Source: Cranoglanis bouderius
Taxonomy: Eukaryota > Chordata > Actinopteri > Siluriformes > Cranoglanididae
DNA length: 64,000 nucleotides
Direction: 5' to 3'
Assembly (NCBI GenBank): GCA_023630585.1
Contig: CM042542.1
Span: 21,052,279-21,116,278, forward strand
The translations under genes and the position numbers were made by a program. The notes under the pieces are model-generated. The model was not told where the DNA came from. It ran no database searches and saw nothing but the letters and a program-made list of their open reading frames with translations. Below, piece by piece: positions 25,301 to 37,386 of this stretch; position 1 is the first letter of the stretch, and each line of letters opens with the position of its first letter.

Positions 25301-28300
25301 CATATCATCAACATCGCATCAACACCACAGCAACATCTCAGCAAAATCACAATTACATCACATCAACATCACGTCAACATCACATCAACACCGCATCAAC
25401 ACCACATAAACATCACAGCAAAATCTCAGCACCATCACATCAACATCGAATCAACGTCACTCCAATATCACATCAACATGGAATCAACATCACAGCAGCA
25501 TCTCAGCAACATCACATCAACATCACATCAACATCACATCAACATCACGTCAACATCACATCAACACCGCATCAACACCACATAAACATCACAGCAAAAT
25601 CTCAGCAACATCACATCAACACCACAGCAACATCTCCGACATCACATCAACATCGAATCAACATCAACGCAACATCACATCGACATCACAGCAACATCTC
25701 ATCGACATCACATCAACATCACATCAAGATCACATCAACATCACGAATACATAACATCGACATCTCAGCAACATCACATCGTCACAGCAAAATCACAACA
25801 ACATAACAGCAACATCTCAGCATAATCACATCAACATCACAGCGACATCTTAGCAACATCACTTCAACATCGCAATTACATCACATCAACATCTCATCGA
25901 CATCACATCAACAATTCATCAACATCTCATCAACATCACGTATACATAACATTGAAATCTCAACATCATCACATCGTCACAGCAACATCACAACAACATC
26001 GAATCAACATCACATCAACATCACAGCAACATCACATCAACATCTCAGCAACATCACAATAACATCTCAGTAACATCACATCACCACATCACAGCAACAT
26101 CTCACCTACATCACATCAACAACAGAGCAACATCTCAGCAACATCACAGCAACATCTCAGCAACATCACATCGCAGCAACATCTAATAGACATCACATCA
26201 ATATAACATCAACATCATTTCAACATCACAGCAACATCGAGTCAAAATCACAGCAACATCTCAGCAACATCACATCAACATCACACTAACATCACATCGA
26301 CATCACATCAACCTCACATCAACATCACATCAACATCACATCAACATCGAATCAACATCACATCAAAATCACAGCAACATCTTCGTCATCACATCAACAT
26401 CGAATCAACATCACAGCAACATCTCAGCAACATCGCAGCAACATCACATCAACATCACATCACAGCAACATCACATAAAACATCACATCGAACATCGACA
26501 TCACATCAACATCGAATCAACATCACAGCAACATCGCAGCAACATCACATAAAAATCACAGCAATCATCAACATCGACATCACATCAACATCACATCAAC
26601 ATCACATCAACATCGCGTCAACATCACATCAGCATCGAATCAACATCACAGCAACATCGCAACAACATCACATCAACATCACAGCAACATCACATCGACA
26701 TCACATCAACATCACATCCACATCACATCAACATCTCAGCAACATCTCATCGACATCACATCAACATCACATCAACATCACAGCAACATCACATCGACAT
26801 CACAACAACATCGAATGAACATCACAGCAATATCGCAACAACATCACATCAACATCACAGCAACATCACATCGACATCACATCAACACCACATCATGTCA
26901 ACATCAACATCGAATCAACATCACAGCAACATCACCGCAACATCACAACAACATCGAATGAACATCACAGCAATATCGCAACAACATCACATCAACATCA
27001 CAACAACATCACAGCAACATCTCACCTACATCACATCAACATCACATCAACATCTCAGCAACATCTCATCAACATCACATCAACATCACATCAACATCGA
27101 ATCAACATCAAAGCAACATCACATCGACATCACAGCAACATCTCATCGACATCAAAGCAACATCACATCAACATCACAGCAACATCTCAGCAACATCACA
27201 TCATCACATCAAAATCAACATCAAATCAACATCACGTATACATAACATTGACATCTCAACATCATCACATCGTCACAGCAACATCACCACATCACAGCAA
27301 CATCTCACCTACATCACATCAACAACAGAGCAACATCTCAGCAACATGACATCATCACATCAAAATCAACATCAAATCAACATCACGTATACATAACATT
27401 GACATCTCAACATCATCACATCGTCACAGCAACATCACCACATCACAGCAACATCTCACCTACATCACATCAACAACAGAGCAACATCTCAGCAACATCA
27501 CAGCAACATCACATCGACATCACATCAACATAACAGCAACATCACATCAACATCACATCATCACGTCAACATCACATCTACATCACAGCAACATCTCAGC
27601 AACATCACATCAACATCGAATCAACACCACAGCAACATCTCAGCAAAATCACAATTACATCACATCAACATCTCATCGACATCACATCAACAATACATCA
27701 ATATCTCATCAACATCACGTATACATAACATTGACATCTCAACATCATCACATCGTCACAGCAACATCACAACAACATCACAGCAACATCTCACCTACAT
27801 CACATCAACATCACAGCAACATCTCAGCAACATCACAGCAACATCTCAGTAACATCACATCAACATCTCAGCAACATCTCATCGACATCACATCAACATC
27901 ACATCAACATCACATCAACATCACATCAACATCGCGTCAACATCACATCAGCATCACAGCAACATCTCAGCAACATCACATAAAAATCACAGCAACATCG
28001 ACATCACATCAACATGGAATCAACATCACAGCAACATCGCAGCAACATCACATCAACATCACAGCAACATCACATCGACATCACATCAACACCACATCAT
28101 GTCAACATCAACATCGAATCAACATCACAGCAACATCACATCAACATCACATCAGCATCATAGCAACACCTCACCAACATCAGATCAACATCACAGCAAC
28201 ATCTCAGCAACATGACATCATCACATAAACATCACATCGACATCACATCAACATCACATCGACATCACGCCAACGTCACATCAACATCCAATCAACACCA

Positions 28301-31300
28301 CAGCAACATATCACCATCACATCGACATCACGTCAACATCACATCAACACCGCATCAACACCACATAAACATCACAGCAAAATCTCAGCACCATCACATC
28401 AACATCGAATCAACGTCACTCCAATATCACATCAACATGGAATCAACATCACAGCAGCATCTCAGCAACATCACATCAACATCACATCAACATCACATCA
28501 ACATCACGTCAACATCACATCAACACCGCATCAACACCACATAAACATCACAGCAAAATCTCAGCAACATCACATCAACACCACAGCAACATCTCCGACA
28601 TCACATCAACATCGAATCAACATCAACGCAACATCACATCGACATCACAGCAACATCTCATCGACATCACATCAACATCACATCAAGATCACATCAACAT
28701 CACGAATACATAACATCGACATCTCAGCAACATCACATCGTCACAGCAAAATCACAACAACATAACAGCAACATCTCAGCATAATCACATCAACATCACA
28801 GCGACATCTTAGCAACATCACTTCAACATCGCAATTACATCACATCAACATCTCATCGACATCACATCAACAATTCATCAACATCTCATCAACATCACGT
28901 ATACATAACATTGAAATCTCAACATCATCACATCGTCACAGCAACATCACAACAACATCTCACTTACATCAAATCAACATCACAGCAACATCTCAGCAAC
29001 ATCACAGTAACATCTCAGTAACATCACATCAACATCTCAGCAACATCTCATCGACATCACATCAACATCACATCAACATCACAGCAACATCTCACCAACA
29101 TCACATCACAGCAACATCACATCGACATCACATCAACGTAACATCAACATCATTTCAACATCACAGCAACATCGAGTCAAAATCACAGCAACATCTCAGC
29201 AATATCACATTGACATCACATCGACATATCAACATCACATCAACATCACATCAACATCACGCCAACATCACATCAACATCGAATCAACGTCACTCCAATA
29301 TCACATCAACATGGAATCAACATCACAGCAGCATCTCAGCAACATCACATCAACATCACATCAACATCACGTCAACATCACATCAACATCACAGCAACAT
29401 CGACATCACAACAACATCGAATCAACATCACAGCAAAATCGCAACATCACATCAACATCACAGCAACATCACATCATCACAACAACATCGAATCAACATC
29501 ACAGCAACATCGCAACATCACATCAACATCACAGCATCACATCGATATCACATCAACACCACATCACGTCAACATCAACATCGAATCAACATCACATCAA
29601 CATCACGCCAACATCACATCAACATCGAATCAACATCACAGCAACATCTCAGCAACATCACATCAAAATCACATCTACATCACAGCAACATCACAGCAAC
29701 ATCACATCGACATCACATCAACACCACATCACGTCAACATCAACATCTCATCGACATCACATCAACATCACATCCACATCACAGCAACATCTCAGCAACA
29801 TCACATCAACATCGAATCAACACCACAGCAACATCTCAGCAAAATCACAATTACATCACATCAACATCTCATCGACATCACATCAACAATACATCAATAT
29901 CTCATCAACATCACGTATACATAACATTGACATCTCAACATCATCACATCGTCACAGCAACATCACAACAACATCACAGCAACATCTCACCTACATCACA
30001 TCAACATCACAGCAACATCTCAGCAACATCACAGCAACATCTCAGTAACATCACATCAACATCTCAGCAACATCTCATCGACATCACATCAACATCACAT
30101 CAACATCACATCAACATCACAGCAACATCTCACCAACATCACTTCACAGCAACATCTCATCGACATCACATCAATATAACATCAACATCATTTCAACATC
30201 ACAGCAACATCGAGTCAAAATCACAGCAACATCTCAGCAACATCACATCAACATCACACTAACGTCACATCGACACCACATCACCCTCACATCAACATCA
30301 CATCAACATCACATTAACCTCGAATCAACATCACATCAACGTCGAATCAACATCACAGCAACATCTCAGCAATATCCAATTGACATCACGTTGACATATC
30401 AACATCACATCAACATCACATCAACATCACGCCAACATCACATCAACATCGAATCAACGTCACTCCAATATCACATCAACATGGAATCAACATCACAGCA
30501 GCATCTCAGCAACATCACATCAACATCACATCAACATCACGTCAACATCACATCAACATCACAGCAACATCTCAGCAACATCACATAAAATTCACAGCAA
30601 CATCGACATCACAACAACATCGAATCAACATCACAGGAAAATCGCAACATCACATCAACATCACAGCAACATCACATCGACATCACATCAACACCACATC
30701 ATGTCAACATCAACATCGAATCAACATCACAGCAACATCACAACAACATCACAACAACATCGAATGAACATCACAGCAATATCGCAACAACATCACATCA
30801 TCACAGCAACATCACATCAACACCACATCACGTCAACATCAACATCAAATCAACATAACAGCAACATCACATCAACATCACATCAACATCTCATCGACAT
30901 CACATCAACATCACGTCAACATCACATCAACACCACATCAACATCACAGAAAAATCTCAGCAACATCACATCAACACCACAGCAACATCGACATCACATC
31001 AACATCGAATCAACATCAAAGCAACATCACATCGACATCACAGCAACATCTCATCGACATCACATCAACATCAAAGCAACATCACAGCAACATCTCAGCA
31101 ACATCACATCATCACATCAAAATCAACATCAAATCAACATCACGTATACATAACATTGCCATCTCAACATCATCACATCGTCACAGCAACATCACCACAT
31201 CACAGCAACATCTCACCTACATCACATCAACAACAGAGCAACATCTCAGCAACATCACATCATCACATCAAAATCAACATCAAATCAACATCACGTATAC

Positions 31301-34179
31301 ATAACATTGACATCTCAACATCATCACATCGTCACAGCAACATCACCACATCACAGCAACATCTCACCTACATCACATCAACAACAGAGCAACATCTCAG
31401 CAACATCACAGCAACATCACATCGACATCACATCAACATAACAGCAACATCACATCAACATCTCATCGACATCACATCAACATCACATCCACATCACAGC
31501 AACATCTCAGCAACATCACATCAACATCGAATCAACACCACAGCAACATCTCAGCAAAATCACAATTACATCACATCAACATCTCATCGACATCACATCA
31601 ACAATACATCAATATCTCATCAACATCACGTATACATAACATTGACATCTCAACATCATCACATCGTCACAGCAACATCACAACAACATCACAGCAACAT
31701 CTCACCTACATCACATCAACATCACAGCAACATCTCAGCAACATCACAGCAACATCTCAGTAACATCACATCAACATCTCAGCAACATCTCATCGACATC
31801 ACATCAACATCACATCAACATCACGTCAACATCGCGTCAACATCACATCAGCATCACAGCAACATCTCAGCAACATCACATAAAAATCACAGCAACATCG
31901 ACATCACATCAACATGGAATCAACATCACAGCAACATCGCAGCAACATCACATCAACATCACAGCAACATCACATCGACATCACATCAACACCACATCAT
32001 GTCAACATCAACATCGAATCAACATCACAGCAACATCACATCAACATCACATCAGCATCATAGCAACACCTCACCAACATCAGATCAACATCACAGCAAC
32101 ATCTCAGCAACATGACATCATCACATAAACATCACATCGACATCACATCAACATCACATCGACATCACGCCAACGTCACATCAACATCCAATCAACACCA
32201 CAGCAACATATCACCATCACATCAAAATCACATCAACATCACATCAAAATCACATCAACATCACGTCAACATCACATCAACACCGCATCAACACCACATA
32301 AACATCACAGCAAAATCTCAGCACCATCACATCAACATCGAATCAACGTCACTCCAATATCACATCAACATGGAATCAACATCACAGCAGCATCTCAGCA
32401 ACATCACATCAACATCACATCAACATCACATCAACATCACGTCAACATCACATCAACACCGCATCAACACCACATAAACATCACAGCAAAATCTCAGCAA
32501 CATCACATCAACACCACAGCAACATCTCCGACATCACATCAACATCGAATCAACATCAACGCAACATCACATCGACATCACAGCAACATCTCATCGACAT
32601 CACATCATCACATCAAGATCATATCAACATCACGAATACATAACATCGACATCTCAGCAACATCACATCGTCACAGCAAAATCACAACAACATAACAGCA
32701 ACATCTCAGCATAATCACATCAACATCACAGCGACATCTTAGCAACATCACTTCAACATCGCAATTACATCACATCAACATCTCATCGACATCACATCAA
32801 CAATTCATCAACATCTCATCAACATCACGTATACATAACATTGAAATCTCAACATCATCACATCGTCACAGCAACATCACAACAACATCTCACTTACATC
32901 AAATCAACATCACAGCAACATCTCAGCAACATCACAGTAACATCTCAGTAACATCACATCAACATCTCAGCAACATCTCATCGACATCACATCAACATCA
33001 CATCAACATCACAGCAACATCTCACCAACATCACATCACAGCAACATCACATCGACATCACATCAACATAACATCAACATCATTTCAACATCACAGCAAC
33101 ATCGAGTCAAAATCACAGCAACATCTCAGCAATATCACATCGACATCACATCGACATCACATCAACATCACGCCAACATCACATCAACATCGAATCAACG
33201 TCACTCCAATATCACATCAACATGGAATCAACATCACAGCAGCATCTCAGCAACATCACATCAACATCACATCAACATCACGTCAACATCACATCAACAT
33301 CACAGCAACATCGACATCACAACAACATCGAATCAACATCACAGCAAAATCGCAACATCACATCAACATCACAGCAACATCACATCATCACAACAACATC
33401 GAATCAACATCACAGCAACATCGCAACGACATCACATCAACATCACAGCATCACATCGACATCACATCAACACCACATCACGTCAACATCAACATCGAAT
33501 CAACATCACATCAACATCACACCAACATCACAGCGACATCACAACATCGAATAAACATCACAGCAACATCGCAACAACATCACATCAACATCACAGCAAC
33601 ATCACATCGACATCACATCAACACCACATCACGTCAACATCAACATCGAATCAACATCACAGCAACATCACATCGACATCACATCAACACCACATCACGT
33701 CAACATCAACATCTCATCGACATCACATCAACATCACATCCACATCACAGCAACATCTCAGCAACATCACATCAACATCGAATCAACACCACAGCAACAT
33801 CTCAGCAAAATCACAATTACATCACATCAACATCTCATCGACATCACATCAACAATACATCAATATCTCATCAACATCACGTATACATAACATTGACATC
33901 TCAACATCATCACATCGTCACAGCAACATCACAACAACATCACAGCAACATCTCACCTACATCACATCAACATCACAGCAACATCTCAGCAACATCACAG
34001 CAACATCTCAGTAACATCACATCAACATCTCAGCAACATCTCATCGACATCACATCAACATCACATCAACATCACGTATACATAACATCGACATCTCAGC
34101 AACATCTCAGCAACATCACATCACAGCAACATCTCATCGACATCACATCAACATAACATCAACAATCATTCAACATCAA
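16380..34179 (+). repeat. 11-bp satellite, block 2 (~17.8 kb)
   Basis: Continues the CATCAACATCA array, uninterrupted by other sequence, to the Tx1-type LINE at 34,180. Near-perfect consensus runs occur at 22,370-22,490. More diverged parts contain CACGTATACATAACATTGAC and CATCGTCACAGCAAC markers. Frames of 438 aa (22,338-23,654), 410 aa (23,657-24,889), 350 aa (29,210-30,262) and 319 aa (31,156-32,115) are read-through of this array and not genes. No other feature is visible in the block. Confidence 0.95.
27930..34160 (+). repeat. Higher-order repeat of ~3.9 kb inside satellite block 2
   Basis: Sequence around 27,930-28,320 recurs at 31,830-32,220 at exactly 3,900 bp offset with no difference that I can see. 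The copy then gains 33 bp (three units) and stays parallel at about 3,930 bp to beyond 33,100. The marker CGTCACTCCAATATCACATC occurs at about 24,346, 25,455, 28,413, 29,288, 30,458, 32,347 and 33,199 in this array, and five more times at 59-63 kb. Confidence 0.82.
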
Positions 34180-36963
34180 CAAGAGTGCCATTTGAGTTCT
34201 GGGGAAGACGAGAGGGAATTTTCAAGGGGGTGGGACTTGGGGCCTGCCGTTTGGGGCGTGGGGGATGGGAGGGGGGATGGGGTGGGAATATTGTTTAGAT
34301 CTTTTGATTGGGTGGTGGAGTCGGTGGTGTCGGTGGTGCCGGGGAGGGTATTGTGTGTAGATGGGAGGTGGAGGGGGCAGAGCTACAGGGCCATAGGGGT
34401 CTACGCACCATGTAGGCGGGGGCAGAGGCAGGGGTTTTTCCGCCTGCTGGAGCCCCTCCTCTGCACCAATAGGCTAATTTTAATCGGGGGGGATTTTAAT
34501 GTTGATATAGACACCGAGGGAGGGAGGGAGCTGGCCCAAGTGATGGCAGGGGCAGGCCTGGTTGATTTGTTTAGGGAGGTCGAGCCGCAAGCCTCCGGGC
34601 ATACCTGGAGGAACTCCAGGGGCAATTCGTCGCGGCTGGACCTCCTGTTTGTGGCGGGTAGAGTGACGGTGCAGTCGTGCCTTCTGAGGCCCTTCTGGGC
34701 CTCCGACCACTGCATGGTAATCGGCAGCATCCGTGTAGACGGGAAGCAAAGGGGAAGGGGGTCATGGAGGTTGAATGCGTCCATCGTCCAGGACCCCCAC
34801 TTTGTCGAGGTCTTCCGCCAACTTTATGTTGGGTGGAGGCGCCTTAGGATGCTGTACGGTTCGCAAACAGAGTGGTGGGAGGACCTGAAAAAGAGGGTTG
34901 CCATCTTATGTCGCTGGTGGGGACAGGAGATGGCAAAAAGGAAGAGGGAAAAGGCCAGGGAGTGGTCCTGGCAATTACAAAGGGCCTGGCAAGACGGCGA
35001 TCAGGGGCGGCTCAGGGAAGCTAGTGAGGCCCTACGGGCCCACTACGAGGCTGAGGCCCATAGCTACTTTGTCCAGGCAGGCAGGCAGGCGCTCGAGCAG
35101 GACGAGCGCCCCACACGCTACTTCTTTAGTAGCGTCAAAAGCCGTCAGCGGGGGTCCTACATTGAGGGCCTGAGGGAAGGTGCCCTTGTCCAGACGTCGA
35201 TAGACAAGATGCTGGGCGTGGCTAGGGCCTTCTATAGCGACCTCTTCCAGCGAAGAGAGTCGATGGAGGACCTCGCAGCTGGGTTTCTGGAGGTCATCGC
35301 CGACCGGTTGCCGGATGGCGATGCCTCCGAGTTGGAGGGACAGGTGTCCCTGGAGGAGGTGGAGGGAGCTATGCTCTCCCTGAAAACCGGAGTGGCTCCC
35401 GGTTGCGACGGGTTGCCCGTCGAGTGGTACAGGACTTTCTGGCCACTGGTGGGCCCAGATCTGCTGGCCGTTTACAGGGAGGCGATTGTGAAGGGGCTCC
35501 TTCCTCCGTCCGCGAGAGTGGGGCACATCGCCCTGCTGCATAAGAAGGGTGACCGGGCGGACTTGGCGAACTGGAGGCCGATCACTCTGTTGACGGCCGA
35601 TTATAAGATCTTCGCCAAGATGCTGGTTCACCGCCTTAGGAGGGTTATGGCCTCAGCCGTTCACCCTGACCAGACCTGTGGGGTGCCCGGGCGCATGTGC
35701 AGCATGAACCTGGCGTTGGTCAGAGATGCCCTGGTCTGGGCTGAACAACGCCGCGTACCATTGGCCCTGTTGAGTCTGGACCAAGAGAAGGCTTTCGATC
35801 GCGTCTCACACGCGTTCCTGTTCACGCTGTTGGAGCGGATGGGCTTTGGTCCAGATTTTGTGGCCATGGTACGGCTGCTCTATGCAGGGGCGGGCAGCCA
35901 TGTCGCACTCAACGGGTTCCTCTCCGAGCTGATCGTGCAGCGAGGGGGGGTCAGGCAGGGGTGCCCACTGTCGCCAATGCTCTATGTGTTGTACCTAGAG
36001 CCTTTGGTGGAACGGCTGAGAAGGGAGCCTGCTTTTCAGGGACTTCATATCCCTGGGGCAGGCGGAGTCAGAGCCAAGGTCTCGGCGTACGCCGATGACG
36101 CGACGCTCTTTATGGGGCGGGACGAGGACTTTTGTGCGGTCGGGCGGGTTCTGGAGGCATTCTCGAATGCCACCGGGGCACGTGTTAACCGCGGTAAGTC
36201 CTCAGTCTTGTGCGCGGGAGCGTGGGCCGGTCGGACAGAGGTCCCGGGGGGTTTCTCCCTGTGCCAGGATGGACTGAAGATTCTGGGTGTTGTTTTCTGG
36301 AGAGAGGGCAGCGCCCAGAAGAATTGGGACACCGCCCTCAGAAAGCTGCAGGCAAGGGCCGAGAGCTGGGGCAGGAGAGATCTCTCCCTTACCGGGAGAG
36401 TGGTTGCGGTGAATGCCGACCTGCTGGCAGGCCTCAACCATTTGGCCTATGTCTTCCCCGTCCCGTTCGTTACGGGGAGGCGCTTGGAGCGCCTCATATT
36501 TACTTTCATTTGGGGGGGGAGGAACGAGCAGGTCGCCCGCGTCAGGATGTACATGGAGCGGGAGGAAGGCGGGAGGGGAGTGGCGTGTGCCCCCCTCAAG
36601 ACTGGCGAGGTTGGTCAGGGGATCAGAGGGACACATGGCGGAGGGGGAGCGGACATTGACCGCGACCTCGTGCTGTATGGCAGTGGGTTGAAGCGCATGG
36701 GGCCTGAGAGGGCGAGGCCGCTGTGGCAAGCCGTCTCGGTGGCGAAGTGCGTGTTGTGGGGCACGAGGTGCGAGTGCATCCGGAGCCTATCTCCACGGGT
36801 CAACCAGGGGAGCCTGTTCCGGGCATTCAGGGCCAGACTCCGAAAGGTAGGACAGGGGGAGGATGGTGGACAGGGATTTGTGAGGGTAGGAGTGGGAGGG
36901 GTAGAGGCGGGGGGCTTCTCAGGGGTGACAGTAGTGGGAGATCCCTGGTGGCCTCAGCAATGA
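34180..36963 (+). CDS. LINE ORF2 protein: APE endonuclease (partial) and reverse transcriptase
   Basis: The frame encodes the endonuclease/reverse transcriptase that nicks target DNA and copies the LINE RNA. It is open at its 5' end and has no ATG there; the frame runs back into satellite, and QECH (34,180-34,191) is the catalytic-Glu motif of the APE domain. Counting from the TTG at 34,192 (923 codons): GGDFN at 99-103, RLD at 148-150 and SDH at 171-173 complete most of the endonuclease; RT motifs are GCDGLP near 404-409, LDQEKAFD at 529-536, RQGCPLSP at 588-595 and YADD at 633-636; FIWGG is at 772-776. The C-terminal part (LYGSGLKRMG and VLWGTRCE) follows FIWGG after only ~50 residues, shorter than I expect for Tx1-type ORF2, so an internal in-frame deletion is likely. 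The YADD and motif A aspartates are intact, but without the N-terminal endonuclease residues and ORF1 it is probably not autonomous. Confidence 0.85.
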   Translation, partial: QECHLSSGEDEREFSRGWDLGPAVWGVGDGRGDGVGILFRSFDWVVESVVSVVPGRVLCVDGRWRGQSYRAIGVYAPCRRGQRQGFFRLLEPLLCTNRLILIGGDFNVDIDTEGGRELAQVMAGAGLVDLFREVEPQASGHTWRNSRGNSSRLDLLFVAGRVTVQSCLLRPFWASDHCMVIGSIRVDGKQRGRGSWRLNASIVQDPHFVEVFRQLYVGWRRLRMLYGSQTEWWEDLKKRVAILCRWWGQEMAKRKREKAREWSWQLQRAWQDGDQGRLREASEALRAHYEAEAHSYFVQAGRQALEQDERPTRYFFSSVKSRQRGSYIEGLREGALVQTSIDKMLGVARAFYSDLFQRRESMEDLAAGFLEVIADRLPDGDASELEGQVSLEEVEGAMLSLKTGVAPGCDGLPVEWYRTFWPLVGPDLLAVYREAIVKGLLPPSARVGHIALLHKKGDRADLANWRPITLLTADYKIFAKMLVHRLRRVMASAVHPDQTCGVPGRMCSMNLALVRDALVWAEQRRVPLALLSLDQEKAFDRVSHAFLFTLLERMGFGPDFVAMVRLLYAGAGSHVALNGFLSELIVQRGGVRQGCPLSPMLYVLYLEPLVERLRREPAFQGLHIPGAGGVRAKVSAYADDATLFMGRDEDFCAVGRVLEAFSNATGARVNRGKSSVLCAGAWAGRTEVPGGFSLCQDGLKILGVVFWREGSAQKNWDTALRKLQARAESWGRRDLSLTGRVVAVNADLLAGLNHLAYVFPVPFVTGRRLERLIFTFIWGGRNEQVARVRMYMEREEGGRGVACAPLKTGEVGQGIRGTHGGGGADIDRDLVLYGSGLKRMGPERARPLWQAVSVAKCVLWGTRCECIRSLSPRVNQGSLFRAFRARLRKVGQGEDGGQGFVRVGVGGVEAGGFSGVTVVGDPWWPQQ

Positions 36964-37386
36964 GGGATAGTGGGGGAGAGCAGGAGGTCGGGATTTTCTG
37001 TTTCTGTTTCCTTTTCTTGTTTTTTTCCTTCTTTTCCTTGTTGAGAGGGTGGTGGGATTGGGGGGGGAAAAAAAAAAAAAAAAAAAAAAAAAAATATTGT
37101 GTAGTGAAAATGTTTGGGGTTTTTTTTGTTCGGTATTGATGGGTATTATTATTTGTGAAAATGCTTTTCTTTTGTTATGATTTGACAAAGTTATTGGGGA
37201 TAAATGTTAATTTTGTGTGAAGATGTTTGGGTTAAGTCTGGGCACTGTTTTGTATTGTTTCTTATTTTTCAGGATTGATTTTGAATTTGTTGGAAAAAAA
37301 AAAAGGCATTTTGATGATGTATGGATATTGAATCAAATTAATTGTTTGTAGACGTATTTTGTTTAATAAAAAAAAAAAAAAAAAAA
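36964..37386 (+). other. LINE 3' UTR with poly(A) signal and A tail
   Basis: AT- and T-rich 3' UTR after the TGA at 36,961-36,963. It contains an internal run of 27 A at 37,068-37,094, an AATAAA at 37,365-37,370 and a terminal A run to 37,386. The internal A run could be a second priming or expansion event. Confidence 0.75.

Larger units (their letters stand above)
34180..37386 (+). mobile_element. 5'-truncated Tx1/L1-superfamily LINE
   Basis: A GC-rich insert (clearly richer than its AT-rich and satellite surroundings) with an ORF2-type frame, a 3' UTR, an AATAAA and a terminal A tract. Its left edge abuts the 11-bp satellite within the APE endonuclease domain, and its right edge abuts the 335-bp satellite. 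A clear target-site duplication is not visible; TGAGTT near both edges is too weak to rely on. The Tx1 clade includes elements that target specific repeats, but 5' truncation prevents a firm statement here. Confidence 0.85.

Noticed and set aside
29210..32477. Overlapping satellite frames (350, 319, 245 and 150 codons)
   Set aside because: Same read-through; several frames overlap over the same bases, which real coding would not show.
11543..34179. CRISPR array
   Set aside because: The repeats are contiguous short monomers without unique spacers, and the sequence is eukaryotic.
35032..36729. Minus-strand frames of 130-199 codons inside the LINE
   Set aside because: Shadows of the GC-rich LINE ORF2; the plus frame carries the endonuclease and RT motifs.
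37020..37100. End of the LINE at the internal A run
   Set aside because: T/G-rich 3' UTR-like sequence continues to an AATAAA and a second A run at 37,386 that abuts satellite, so the true end is the latter.
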